From assembly GCA_900073065.1 (NCBI GenBank), contig FJOG01000020.1, positions 773,770 through 837,769 of the forward strand: a DNA stretch of 64,000 bases, in the 5' to 3' direction. The DNA is from Phialocephala subalpina (lineage: Eukaryota > Ascomycota > Leotiomycetes > Helotiales > Mollisiaceae). Under the pieces are notes generated by a model, which was not told the DNA's origin, made no database searches, and worked only from the letters and a program-made list of their open reading frames with translations. The translations under genes and the position numbers were made by a program. Shown piece by piece: positions 46,706 to 57,146 of the stretch (positions are counted from its first letter, which is position 1; each line of letters opens with the position of its first letter).

Positions 46706-47626
46706 TCACTTCTTCAACGCTGCAAATCTCTTCGCCAACTCATCCACGTCTGGTATTGTCCCGCCAACCGGACCCTTGCTCTGAATTCCTTTTCCACCAC
46801 CGACATCCTGCATCTTCTTGGTCGGCTTCAGATCTAGCGTTCCCTTGACCCTTGGATGCAGATTATCCGTACTTGGACTCGGCGGATTGACTCTCAACGG
46901 CGAGCTCGGTCCAAAATTCCTCGGCGGTGTCGCCTTGCTCAACTCTTCCCTTTCCTCAACCTCCCTACCCGCAGCTCCATCCGCCAATATCGGTTCCTCC
47001 AAATTCTTCTGCGCCTGCCCCCCACTTGGATTCTCATCATCATCGTCCAAGTAATCCGGTGGATCTCCCGGGCCCTTTGCCTTCTTCGGCCAATCAACGC
47101 CATAAGTCCTAGCAATCTCCTCCAGATACCCATCCACAAGAGCTTGAGGCGGAGGCGTAACCGTAAGCTTCCTCAACACCTTCTCGCTAACCTTCTCATC
47201 ACTATTCTCCATCGCCGCCAACGCAAAGTCCTTCCCGTACTTATCACACAGCAACCCCCGCACATTCTGCAACTCCTTAACATCCGTCCTCGGCGCCGCA
47301 TATATCAAACTCTTAACCGCCTCCTCCAGTCCTGGATCGCAAGTAGGAGCTTCCATCAATCCCGTCCTTGCCAACAATAACTCGCAATACAACTCCAGTA
47401 TCTCGTGTAGTTCCGTAGTGATATCCGATCGTATGATATTCTCGACGCGGATCTTCGCAGATTCGACTTTACCAGCCTCGAGTAGCTGAGCCATAGCTCG
47501 TCGTTGTTGTTTGGATACAGCTTCATCTTTTTGTTGGACCATGCGCAGCCGCGCGATAGAAAGCTTGAGCTGGACTTTCAGTTTTGCCTGGAAGGGTTTA
47601 GCAAATATTGAGAGGATGAAGCCCAT
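46706..47626 (-). CDS. IST1: IST1-like ESCRT-III regulator
   Basis: Intronless, 306 residues, start chosen at ATG 47626 where family homology begins; upstream codons in the same frame lack it. Residues about 12-180 form the IST1 (DUF292) helical core: KLKVQLKLSIARLRMVQQKD, KQQRRAMAQLLEAGKVESAK and RVENIIRSDITTELHEILEL. A Pro/Ser-rich linker follows, and the extreme C-terminus DVDELAKRFAALKK is a MIM1-type motif for binding the MIT domain of Vps4. The role is modulation of Vps4 recruitment in endosomal sorting and cytokinesis. It is convergent with the acyl-CoA dehydrogenase and divergent from the next gene. Confidence 0.93.
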   Translation of the reverse strand: MGFILSIFAKPFQAKLKVQLKLSIARLRMVQQKDEAVSKQQRRAMAQLLEAGKVESAKIRVENIIRSDITTELHEILELYCELLLARTGLMEAPTCDPGLEEAVKSLIYAAPRTDVKELQNVRGLLCDKYGKDFALAAMENSDEKVSEKVLRKLTVTPPPQALVDGYLEEIARTYGVDWPKKAKGPGDPPDYLDDDDENPSGGQAQKNLEEPILADGAAGREVEEREELSKATPPRNFGPSSPLRVNPPSPSTDNLHPRVKGTLDLKPTKKMQDVGGGKGIQSKGPVGGTIPDVDELAKRFAALKK

Positions 47627-48078
47627 TTTGAAGATGCACTTACTATGAGAGATGAGGATGGCGCCATTGTTGATATGTGTTGGGGATATTTGTGGGACAG
47701 AGAGGCTTTGTGTTCTGTTACAGAGACTCGGTGCCTTGCTCAGGAAGTTGATGAAAGCGGGTGGGGATGGCGGGGTGGAATTTGATAGATACGGTAGGCG
47801 GGAAGGAGCAACTGTGCAAGTGCTATCAACCTCGAGGGAAATTTGAATGAAACCTACAAGCTGTTTACAGCTGCAACAATCATTCACTAAGCTGCGAAAC
47901 CGACATTTAATAGTAATAATGTTGTTTTAAAGCTTGGACAATGCCAATTGACGCCATCTAGCCCTATTATCCACCTCAGTCCTCCTCCTAGAACGATGAC
48001 GACCAAGCTCCACCCAGCTCTTCTTCGGCGGTACAGGGACATAGACAAGCTCTCGGGTATACATGAACCTTATCCATA
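47627..48078. other. Divergent promoter of IST1 and the FUSC-type gene
   Basis: The 452-bp region separates two divergent starts. No gene seen. Confidence 0.5.
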
Positions 48079-51000
48079 ATGGGTGTCAAGAAGAGTCTCG
48101 ACCTCAAGAGACTTGGGTTATGGATTGAGAAGCGTATCGACGCAATATGGACGAATCTCCTGACGAACCACCTCTGGCAGAGGATGTTGAAAAACACTCT
48201 TGCAACGACCCTCACAGTCATTCTCGCACTCATACCCGCAGTGGTTCGCGTCTATGGAAAGGCAGCTTACCTGGCACCCATCACAACGGTGTTTGGGCAT
48301 CCTGGCAGACGATTGGGGATGATGGCAGAAGCTCTCGTACTTGCTGTTAGTGGCACACTGCTAGGTATAGGTTGGTCTTGCTTCGGACTATACCTTTCAA
48401 GTCTGGTCTATGACCAGAATGCTCCAGCTGCATATACCATACGTGGACTCTTCTTGGTGGTGGCTTTGGTATTCCACGGGTTCTTGAGATCACATACTCC
48501 GAGGCTATTCATATTTGTGTTACTATTGGTCATTGTCTCCGTAGTCAGTCTGACAAGCACTGCTACGTCGGTTTCGAAGACCACGGTTACCACGCTATTA
48601 TACCCAATTTTGACTGCTGCTGGTATATTGTTACTTGTCAATACCACCATCTTCCCAGAGTTCTCCAGCAGCTTCCTTGGTATAACAACCATTGAGACTC
48701 TCGGTGAGACGGTAGGGACTCTACGAGATGCTGGCAAGTACTTTGTTCATATTGTCGACGAGAGCAAAGACAAAGATGAGCAAGCAGCAGACGAGGGCGA
48801 TGGAGCAGAGTTAGGCAAAGCAACCACTGACGCCGAGAAGCCCAAGAAATCTGGCAAAGACGCTGAACCTACCAAGCTTCGACAGCTATTTCGGAGACTC
48901 AAGCGTGGCAAGAATAAAGGAAGTGACGAAAAGGCAAAAGAGGAGGAGAAAACGGCAGCTGAAGCTCCCAAGGCCGTCAAGTTGAAGTCGTTAACAGATT
49001 CGAAGGCGAAATTGCGAGCCAAGCTAGCTAGCTGCAAAGCTGCTCAGCAGGAATGCAACTTCGAGCTGGCATGGGCCGTCCTTCCCCCAAGAGACCTCAA
49101 GCCCATTAGTGATACATACATGAAAAAGCTTGTGGCCAACACAATCGCATTGATCGGTGCTTGTGAAAGCAAATATGCTCTGATGGGAGATGAAGACGAC
49201 AAGAAAGGGGGAGAGACCAAAGACGAGCATCAGCTCAAGGAAGCGGCAGATGCTGCCGACCTCGAGAGCGGAGATGAATCGTCACGTCCTGGCACTGGGG
49301 CCAATAGTCCTCATGATGATTCTGCAGATGAGAGGCAGGATTCTAAGCAGAAACGGAAAGAGAAAAGGAAGAGGAGTAGGAGCAAGACGAGACTTCAAAG
49401 GGAGCTGAAAGATCTCGAGCTCATCAAACCCAAGAAAGAGATCGAGTCTGGCGATATCGAGCTTTTGCGAATTCTGGTCCGACGGATCACCAAGCCACTC
49501 GCCGATCTGCAAGAGAAAATCGACAGGAGTGTGGATGTGGTCACCTCAGCTCTAGCATATTGCTACGACGTTCCGAAATTACCATCTGGCGCTCGAGCAC
49601 CAAGCGGAATCCAGCTTGAAGAGATCGATATCCGAGTTGACATTTTGACCGAAGCATTAGCAGATTTTGACAGAGACTCTGCCCTAGCTCTGGAGACAGC
49701 TGCATCCATGAATGACCTCGATCAACCTCAAATTGACGTTATGCCACGTATGGAGACATTCCTCATCTCTTCATTCCTGTTGAATCTACGTCAGGGAGCA
49801 TTGCAAACATTAGAAATGCTCAATCATTCTCGAGTTATGGTAGAGAAGCGACAAGCAAGACATGGTCGACACAGACTTTACGCTCCTAGAATCAATTGGC
49901 GAAAGTGGCTCATCTCAGGCGGCGAAGAGGATTCATTCGCCTTGCCAGAGAGTGGAAAACAAGATGCGCGAAGAGGCAAGAAAGTGGAATCACAAGATGA
50001 TGACAACTCAATCACAAGTCAAGAGACGCTTTTGTTGAGGAAGAGAAAGGACGAAGAGTCAGGACAAAGCCAATCTCGGTCCCCAAAATCAGCCATCGAG
50101 GCCAACCAAGCTGTGGCAGCAGGACGGAAAAGCCAGAAGCCAAAGAAAGAGACCTTTATATTTCGACTTCGAAATGGTCTGGCAGACGTCCTCGAGTACA
50201 TCGTCGGCAGCGAGGATGTGCTATATTCCATCAAGCTGACGGTGGCTGTATTTCTAGTCACCTGGCCTGCGTTTCTCCATCAGTGGAACACTTGGTACTC
50301 TTTGAACAGAGGCCTCTGGGCAGCACTGCAACTGGTTCTGATCACAGAAGTTGCTATCGGCACATCGGTAATGACATTCGCATTACGCGGTGTCGGCACG
50401 ACTATAGGTTGTGTGTGGGGATATGCTGCCTACGAAGCACGAAACGGCAATAAAATTGTCTGCGTTGTGATTATCGTCATAGGTATCATTCCTTCCACGT
50501 ACATTCAGCTCGGTAGCAAGTACGTCAAGGCGGGCATGGTTTCGATTATCTCAATGTGTATCGTTGCTCTGGCAACTGAAGATGGAACTGTGCCCGGCAG
50601 CGCGACGGAAAACTTCTTGAAGCGATGGATAGCTTTCCTGATCGGTGGAGTCGTCGCATTGATCGTCGAGGTTATCCTCCTCCCTGTCAAAGCACGAGAT
50701 CGCCTTGTGGAATCACTGGCCGCGTCCATGCGCCAGATCAGCGAGATGGAAGCATGTCTTGCATACGGTGTCGAGACAGAGGCAAATGTTGATGTCCATT
50801 CGGCAGAAGTGTCAGCGAGATTCGAAAGAGCGAAAGGCAAAGCACAAGGAGCTCTGACGGCGGCAGAAACCTTCTTGCCTTTCTGCGCGAACGAGCCTCG
50901 ACTTAAGGGATCTTTCAAGGGGCTTGCTCTTGTTTATGCTGAAATCTTGTATGTTCTGCATGCCGTGGTGGATCGCATGGACAACATGCTTCACCTCCGC

Positions 51001-51825
51001 CATGAATACGGTTCGGGCGTTCTTGAAGAACTCAATGAGAAAGTCTACCCATATCGACGCAACGTTGCGGGCGCTATCACACTTGTGCTGTTCGCATGCC
51101 ACGAAGCTCTCACCACCAAGCTGCCTCTTCCGCAATTCCTACCTTCTGCTCGTCTCGCTCATCTCCGTATGGTCAATCGAGTCCGAGAAGTCGTACTTGC
51201 AGGAGACGTACACAAGATGAAAACAAACGAGCGGTCCGAGATCGAAGTCAACATGGTAAAGCGTGTCGTCCGGCAGAAGTTCTTGAGCTGGAATGCGGCA
51301 TCCGCAGGGCAGATCGAAGTCATCGAATACCTGGAAGAGCTTGTAGACTTGGTCAAGTTACTCGTCGGAGCCAACGAGTTCCGCAGCGGAATGTTGACAC
51401 GACCAACATACAGAGAATACGTCGACCGCATTGATCGCAGCACCGTTGAAATCGAGAAACGAGAACAGAAAGAGCGTGCATCTCGTAGCGAAGCAACAGT
51501 AAGCCAAAAAGACGGCGAGGAAGACGAGCTGCGAGATATCGTACCTGAAGCCGATGCGCCGAAGACACCTGTTCGACGAAGGACGACGTTTTCGAGGAAT
51601 CAGGAGGGCATGGAGAAGTTGAAGAAGACGACTAGTGAGACACAGAAGTTCGAGCAGCAGAAACAGGCGAACGAGGAGGAGCTGCCGAGGTCACTGCAGA
51701 GAGTTAGGAGTAGGAGGATCGAAGAGATGGAGTTGTCGAAAAGTTGGAGTCGCGATGAGGGGAAGAAAGAGGGGAAACGTCCAGACGAGCGATGGATACC
51801 CGAAGACGAACGTATATCGAGGTGA
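48079..51825 (+). CDS. Aromatic acid exporter/FUSC-type 1248-aa membrane protein
   Basis: A single exon of 1248 residues. The N-terminal membrane domain (about 35-215) has six predicted helices (LATTLTVILALIPAVVRVYG, ALVLAVSGTLLGIGW, LFIFVLLLVIVSVVS, LYPILTAAGILLLV) and matches the N-terminal domain of fungal ArAE_2 proteins. A charged cytosolic region follows (about 230-480, many KE/KK runs). A second membrane domain at about 710-860 (YSIKLTVAVFLVTWPAFLHQ, TFALRGVGTTIGCVWGYAAY) is the FUSC-like half. The C-terminal 400 residues are the soluble DUF2421-type domain. Relatives are bacterial efflux proteins for aromatic acids; no substrate is established for fungal members. A strong hairpin lies 245 bp past the stop. 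Confidence 0.9.
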   Translation: MGVKKSLDLKRLGLWIEKRIDAIWTNLLTNHLWQRMLKNTLATTLTVILALIPAVVRVYGKAAYLAPITTVFGHPGRRLGMMAEALVLAVSGTLLGIGWSCFGLYLSSLVYDQNAPAAYTIRGLFLVVALVFHGFLRSHTPRLFIFVLLLVIVSVVSLTSTATSVSKTTVTTLLYPILTAAGILLLVNTTIFPEFSSSFLGITTIETLGETVGTLRDAGKYFVHIVDESKDKDEQAADEGDGAELGKATTDAEKPKKSGKDAEPTKLRQLFRRLKRGKNKGSDEKAKEEEKTAAEAPKAVKLKSLTDSKAKLRAKLASCKAAQQECNFELAWAVLPPRDLKPISDTYMKKLVANTIALIGACESKYALMGDEDDKKGGETKDEHQLKEAADAADLESGDESSRPGTGANSPHDDSADERQDSKQKRKEKRKRSRSKTRLQRELKDLELIKPKKEIESGDIELLRILVRRITKPLADLQEKIDRSVDVVTSALAYCYDVPKLPSGARAPSGIQLEEIDIRVDILTEALADFDRDSALALETAASMNDLDQPQIDVMPRMETFLISSFLLNLRQGALQTLEMLNHSRVMVEKRQARHGRHRLYAPRINWRKWLISGGEEDSFALPESGKQDARRGKKVESQDDDNSITSQETLLLRKRKDEESGQSQSRSPKSAIEANQAVAAGRKSQKPKKETFIFRLRNGLADVLEYIVGSEDVLYSIKLTVAVFLVTWPAFLHQWNTWYSLNRGLWAALQLVLITEVAIGTSVMTFALRGVGTTIGCVWGYAAYEARNGNKIVCVVIIVIGIIPSTYIQLGSKYVKAGMVSIISMCIVALATEDGTVPGSATENFLKRWIAFLIGGVVALIVEVILLPVKARDRLVESLAASMRQISEMEACLAYGVETEANVDVHSAEVSARFERAKGKAQGALTAAETFLPFCANEPRLKGSFKGLALVYAEILYVLHAVVDRMDNMLHLRHEYGSGVLEELNEKVYPYRRNVAGAITLVLFACHEALTTKLPLPQFLPSARLAHLRMVNRVREVVLAGDVHKMKTNERSEIEVNMVKRVVRQKFLSWNAASAGQIEVIEYLEELVDLVKLLVGANEFRSGMLTRPTYREYVDRIDRSTVEIEKREQKERASRSEATVSQKDGEEDELRDIVPEADAPKTPVRRRTTFSRNQEGMEKLKKTTSETQKFEQQKQANEEELPRSLQRVRSRRIEEMELSKSWSRDEGKKEGKRPDERWIPEDERISR

Positions 51826-52758
51826 TAGCTCCCAATGAAATCTCGTCTACAATTCATTGCGCAAAGGAAATCTTCCATCTCCTTTGCTCGTCGTTATCGC
51901 TCTCATCTGTTCGCCGTGCTTCTTACATTTTACCATCTCTTCTCCCCCTTTCAAATGCACTCGCTTCAGTCAAGCGAGAACAAACCCCCGCTAAAAGTAA
52001 ACAAAAAAAGGAGGCTTCACATCAAAGTGGTCAAAACTGCAGAATAATACCAAAAAATGCAAGAGTTCAACCCCGATCAACTTTCGTTGATCGGGGTCTA
52101 ATCTCTGTCGAATTATATGCACGGTCGTGGGGGCAGTCGGGAAACCTCTCTCGAAATGGTGCGTGCAGACTTGTTAGTTAACTGCTCGGGCAAGGCGTGT
52201 TATTCCATCCTCGGAAACACAACTTGATCTAAACCACCGAGCTAGTGGCACGCTGTTGTGACTTCGTGATGGGATTTTGTTTATTTAAATCTGTATGGGG
52301 GTTTTGAGGAGGGTGGGGTTGAGGCTAAGGATAAGGGACGACTTCGGAGTTAAGAGGGGCGTCGCTTTACGCGGTACGCGACTTGATCGTGATCTGCTCA
52401 ATCGCGATAGAGAGATAGAGGAGCCAGGGAGGGTAATCGGAGGAGCGGTATGATTTTGCAGTTCTAGTTGGCTTAGAGCATTGTAGGTTACTAGATATGG
52501 CTCTTAATGAATCTCCCGCTCAGCTTTGCAAATCACAAATCTAACGCGTTCAAAACGGTTGTCGCGAGTCTTGAGATCGGCTTAAAACTCTTCATATCTC
52601 CTATCTATAGTTGATTGTAAACCATACTCAACACTCCAAAACAAATCTTCCCAACGCCGCTACGCCGCGTCGTCGGTCGTCAAAATCGTCACGTCGTTGA
52701 ACTGAACCTCTACCCAAATCTTCTCCCTACCAAGCACACCCATTGATCGATGCTCCAA
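51826..52758. other. Intergenic between FUSC-type gene and multicopper oxidase relic
   Basis: No gene recognised. It contains the hairpin at 52070-52097, listed separately. Confidence 0.45.
52070..52097. terminator. Perfect 12-bp inverted repeat with TTTC loop
   Basis: ACCCCGATCAAC, a four-base TTTC loop, then GTTGATCGGGGT. It lies about 245 bp downstream of the FUSC-type stop codon, probably in or just past its 3' UTR. Such a stem would be very stable in RNA; any role in 3' end formation or mRNA stability is inference. Confidence 0.4.
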
Positions 52759-54940
52759 TCATGCCTTGTTGAAATTCCCCGCAAATCGTCCAACCAAGCT
52801 TCTAGCTTTATGTCCTTTCGGAGGAGTCACCAACGCACTCCAAGGATTCTTAAGTAGGTGCACAGGTGCATTCTTCAAATCATACCAGTTCACAGCATAG
52901 CCTCCCGCATTGCCCGCAATCGGAATCCCCTGTGCAGCGCAAGTATCGTACATGTTTTGCGGGATGACCAGATTCTGCTGCTGTAACTGCAGAGGATCTT
53001 AGACAAAAGTTATGGAATGGCCGGGTTCAACGTGCCATTCGATATGACAGTGCAAGAACCTGATGCCTGGGTTGCCGGTCTTGAAGCGGATGATGGTGTA
53101 GGAGTTGGTGTTGGCCATGCAGACGTCGCGTCAGGCGGTGATTGGGGCGTAGATCCCGTTGAATGTGTGTTGGGCGGTGGGTGTTCCTGGAGGTCCTTGG
53201 GCCACGATTTGGGCGATGTGGCCGTGGATGTCTGAATCATTGAAAGTTAGTCAATGGAAGAGAGATCTTGTATCGCGTGTTTGGGAGTTGAGGGTCATGA
53301 CTCCGAACCGAGGCGAGAAATTTGAGAAATGAACTGTTCTTACAGAAAAGATGGGCACCGGCATCTAAGTAGTTGACAACGATTTCAGCGATGCCGTTGG
53401 TGCTGTTGAAGACGACTGTGTTGCTATTGACACCGTAGATGGTAGGGTCGGTGGCCGAGGGTGGCGTTAGGTCCCGAAGTGAGAGCTAGGTTAGGCAAGT
53501 CCAAGTCTAACTTAAGCTTAAGCTTTTTTGAGCAGACTTGGACTTAGATTTGGCACTTTTTAGACAGACTTGGATGTGGATATCCAAGTCCAAGTTTAAG
53601 GTCAAGTTGATTCAAGTCAGCTTAATCGGGAATGATTTGTACTATATTTAGATTTCTAATATTTTCGAGTTTATTTTCGCTATTATTCCAAGTTTGAATC
53701 TATTAAGATTTGAAAAATTCAAGTGAAAACAATTCAAGGAAATATATCCTCAAAACCAAGTAATCTTGCCCGCAAAACTAACTCCTAATGAAAAGTCTTA
53801 AACTTGAATCAAACTTGAATCAAACTTAGACTTGCCTAACTTTAGTGAGAGTTGTGTAAATTGTTAGCACAACTTGATGATTGTAGGTCGTTCCATTCAT
53901 TGTTCCTGAAGTGTATTAGCATGAAATAACCATCTTGAAGCATGCTCTCCCACCTCTGCTCACCCCTTCAATGAATTGGGAGTTGAAGTTAGTGATGACC
54001 CTAGATTCTGATCAGCAATTTTCACGTGAAGTAACACATGGACAGAACACACTCTTGTGTCACTAAGCCGAGAATGGCTTGTTGGTCAAAGGGAAGCATA
54101 TTGAATTCGTTGATGGCATTGAGATTCGGGACTTGAGGCTGGGCTGGCAGAGGCAACGAGGAGCTGTAGACCATGTATGCAGTCGCCTAGAGCCGTTAGT
54201 GAGTCAAGCTTTGGATGAGCGAGCGAGATCTGTCCACATACATTCCGTTGTAGTCTGCTGGTAGCACATCTCCAGTGAACATGCCTGGGTCCTTTGGCGA
54301 GAGAATGCCATAATTTCTTGTAGCGATAGGCAGTGCGGTGACAATAGCAACGTATCTTTGAGCCGTTGTAATCTTAATAGCAGAGGTCACCGTCGGAACA
54401 GTTGCTACTTGATCCATCTCAACGATCGTCATGTTGTGGCCCTCATCAAGTGTGATGAGATTGGATGCAAAGCCACTAACATTGATAGTCCGGAAGAGAT
54501 ATTTGTACTGGGAACGAAGTTGAACTTGGCATTTTGAGAGCCGTTGATCAAGGTTGAGTCGGGGATTGGCTCTATTCCCTTTGCTTTGTCTTTCGGTTGT
54601 GCCTGATAGAGGTTGACGAGGTATGGGGCCTCGGTGTAATACCAATCGGAGATGGTCATGATCACTTCTTGATCATATTTGCCGTGGCATGGCGCTGCGG
54701 TGTCATGTACAATCAGAGGACCACGGAAGCCATCTATAGATGTTAGGATGCTGGGTAGAAAGCGGGATAATGAGCTTACCCATATAGCTTCCTCCGATGT
54801 GGGCGTGATACCAATGGGTCCCAGTGTTGGTTAGATGCTATTAGAACTGAGAATATGAATGTGGGAAGTAGATTTATACTAGTAGTGAAATTTTGTGTCA
54901 TGGCCATGCTAGGAGGAAGAGGACACAGGGTCAACTCAAG
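52759..54940 (-). pseudogene. Multicopper oxidase relic interrupted by a MITE
   Basis: Minus-strand blocks in order: TLCPLPPSMAMTQNFTT, an intron, GTHWYHAHIGGSYM (type 2/3 copper ligands), DGFRGPLIVHDTAAPCHG, VIMTISDWYYTEAPYLVNLY, PIPDSTLINGSQNAKFNF, LITLDEGHNMTIVEMDQV, ITTAQRYVAIVTALP, then NGTTYNHQVVLTIYTTL, DPTIYGVNSNTVVFNST, YIHGHIAQIV and RFLHCHIEWHVEPGHS (C-terminal copper site), ending NFNKA TGA at 52759. The architecture is that of laccase/ferroxidase-type oxidases. Lesions: a 1-nt frameshift near 54510, a 358-bp insertion at 53486-53843, a shift near 53460, TGA at 53131 and TAA at 52999. The 5' exon is not resolved. Laccase versus ferroxidase cannot be decided. Confidence 0.8.
53486..53843. 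mobile_element. 358-bp hAT-like MITE with 8-bp target duplication
   Basis: The octamer AGTGAGAG flanks the element on both sides (53478-53485 and 53844-53851). The ends are inverted: the left end reads CTAGGTTAGGCAAGTCCAAG, and the right end read in reverse is AAAGTTAGGCAAGTCTAAG. Subterminal AAGTCCAAGT and AACTTGAATC words repeat inside, and the interior is AT-rich without a gene. An 8-bp duplication and the TAGGxTxGGCAAGTC end are hAT features. Confidence 0.88.
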
Positions 54941-56025
54941 TCCCGCGTTCAGCCAACTCACCGAGCGATGCCTCCCTCGTCGAATGTTACAGCGAATAAG
55001 ACGACTTCAAGACCGTGAAGTCCCCTCCAACGATTCGTGCGTTGCTTGCTTGGCTGTGGCGACTAGCCATATGGTATTGATTGTTTTGAGCCATTGATCT
55101 GTATTGCTTCAATGAATTCTACGTGTTTTGGGCAGCTTAAAGAGTGAAAGTGCGAATGAACTTGCCTTTTGGACGAATGCTCAAATGAGATTGAGAAAAT
55201 AAATGGTGACTTTACACACGAGCAGAAATTATATGACAGGGAACGGTATCCTTTGATTGAGCAAAGTACTCGTAAGAATGTGTTCATGAAGACTTCGTGT
55301 CATAAGATAGGGAGCAGCACTCCTAATCTGGACGTAGTCCGAGATATGGAACCAAAGATACGCGGAAGCATCATCTCGAGCTTGGGACGATTCGTCAAAA
55401 TGAGTGAGCTTCTAGTAATCAGAGATGAGCTTGACAGATTGTTGAGTCGGTCTCTCGATTATCACTAATATTAGCTAACTCCTTGCTCATCTGGTGCATC
55501 GAGCAAACTGCTGCTTGCTCACTTGAGGAAGCTGAGTTCAGTGTTCAGATTGACCTGAGTCCATGTCCTATGAAATACACATAGGCTCAATACAATGAAT
55601 TTTAGAACGCAATGATCTGTAAACCTAAAATTCCAGCGATGTAAATCAGAGAGAGGTTGTAGGCACGTGATCTGGTCTTGTCTGGCTCAATGGCATGCCA
55701 AAGTGCATGGAGACGGAGAAAATTATATGGTAAGCACCATGGAGAAAGGTAAATACTCGGCTAAAAACTTAAGCCGCTACATTGCAATCGTCGATGTTCT
55801 TGGTGCAGTGGGTGAAGCTTCACCTTCATTGGATTCGATCCAAGGTTGACCTCAACATTGACTGCAATACCATCATCTCAACCTACTTCAGTATACAACA
55901 AATCTCAAGAGTAGGTGTCCCACTTTTCCATATATCCTAAGTCTTGCAGCGAAATTGAAGTGAATGCTGCTCGAGATCTTAGATGCCGGGATTTTAGCGT
56001 CACACTAAAACTCGACGTCAACCCT
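54941..56025. other. Upstream of multicopper oxidase relic, no intact gene
   Basis: Fragments near 54960-55020 may belong to the lost 5' exon of the oxidase. A plus-strand frame at 55169-55468 and another at 55667-55849 are open but unlike any family I know. Confidence 0.35.
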
Positions 56026-56143
56026 CTTCCACAACCTCTCTTCCACAACCTCTCTTCCACAACCTCTCTTCCACAACCTCTCTTCCACAACCTCTCTTCC
56101 ACAACCTCTCTTCCACAACCTCTCTTCCACAACCTCTCTTCCA
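56026..56143. repeat. 14-bp minisatellite, 8.4 copies
   Basis: The unit CTTCCACAACCTCT is repeated eight times without a mismatch (56026-56137), followed by six bases of a ninth unit. Because 14 is not a multiple of three, three units (42 bp) read as a 14-residue peptide repeat, and several frames stay open through the array. Confidence 0.95.
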
Positions 56144-56169
56144 TGCATCACCTCCCACTATCACATCAG

Positions 56170-57005
56170 ATGGCTATCAACATGGAACACTTTTGCGATC
56201 ACCTCTGTATCGTCCGCCATGACGCCGCCGATCCGAGCAAAGCCATCATCTCGTTCCAAGACTTTGAAACAGCATACAACAAGTACCACGCACATGACTT
56301 GCGGAAGGTGGCAAGATGTCAGGCTCAAGGGAAGAAAGTGAGGTACACGAAGAAAAACCTCACACTTGTCTATCAGCAATTCTGTAAGTGACTCTTCCTC
56401 CAGGGACGAACGCGACTGATCAGGCTAGGGCGCGTTTCCAATCCCTACAGAAGCATGATAGTTGCTCTCTGGGAGCGAGCTGAGAAATTCGGGATGTCGC
56501 CCGCAAAATTTGACTACTTATGGCGATTGACGGAGTTCTATGTACCGGAAGGAGAATCAGCTGCTCATAATCGGTGGATGAGGGAACGGACAATGTGGAA
56601 GGATACTGGTGCGTGTTGGGATCCTGTCCTCGAAGTCCGTGTTGACGATTCATAGCGCCGCCATTCAAAAAGTGTGTACCCTTCCCGTTCACCGATCTGA
56701 GAGATGTCGTTTACTCGAAGGAGAAACCCGCTTTAAACTCGATAAGGGCAAATAACATCCAGGAGGTGGCGGAGGAAGAGCAGAACGCGGGCAGGGAACA
56801 GACATTATCGCAGGAAACTCGGAGCGGATCCCTTTCCTCAATTCCTGTGGTCAGGAGAGTCAATTTGACGGCGCAAAGTCCGGACACATTGATGAAAGTT
56901 GAGAGGGTCAGCCTTTTCACAGTTCAATTCAAGCTTTTTAATCCTGCGCGCTGGAAGCACGTTGACTGGACATCATGTTTGTCACCTTCGCTTATTTTCG
57001 CGTAG
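56170..57005 (+). CDS. Protein of unknown function, three exons
   Basis: Exons 56170-56383, 56429-56608 and 56656-57005 join across introns of 45 and 47 nt with consistent phases, giving 247 residues. The first 110 residues look like a folded helical protein (IVALWERAEKFGMSPAKFDY, LWRLTEFYVPEGES with many W and Y). The last 90 are less ordered (EEEQNAGREQTLSQ). I recognise no family. An ATG at 56143, directly at the end of the minisatellite, is in the same frame and could add nine residues, so the array lies in the 5' leader. The 3' exon could be shortened by a further intron. Confidence 0.5.
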
Positions 57006-57146
57006 GCCCCTTTCGCGGCAGCGTTGGAGATCTTGGGACATTCATTCACAACAAATAATACTGCAGCAATCAAAGAACTTCTCTCATTTGACATAGCCTA
57101 GAACACAACGCCTCTTTCAATTGCCTCTTAAACTCACCGTCTCAAA

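Noticed and set aside
55169..55468. 100-codon plus-strand frame
   Set aside because: No family, no introns, AT-rich surroundings; probably chance.
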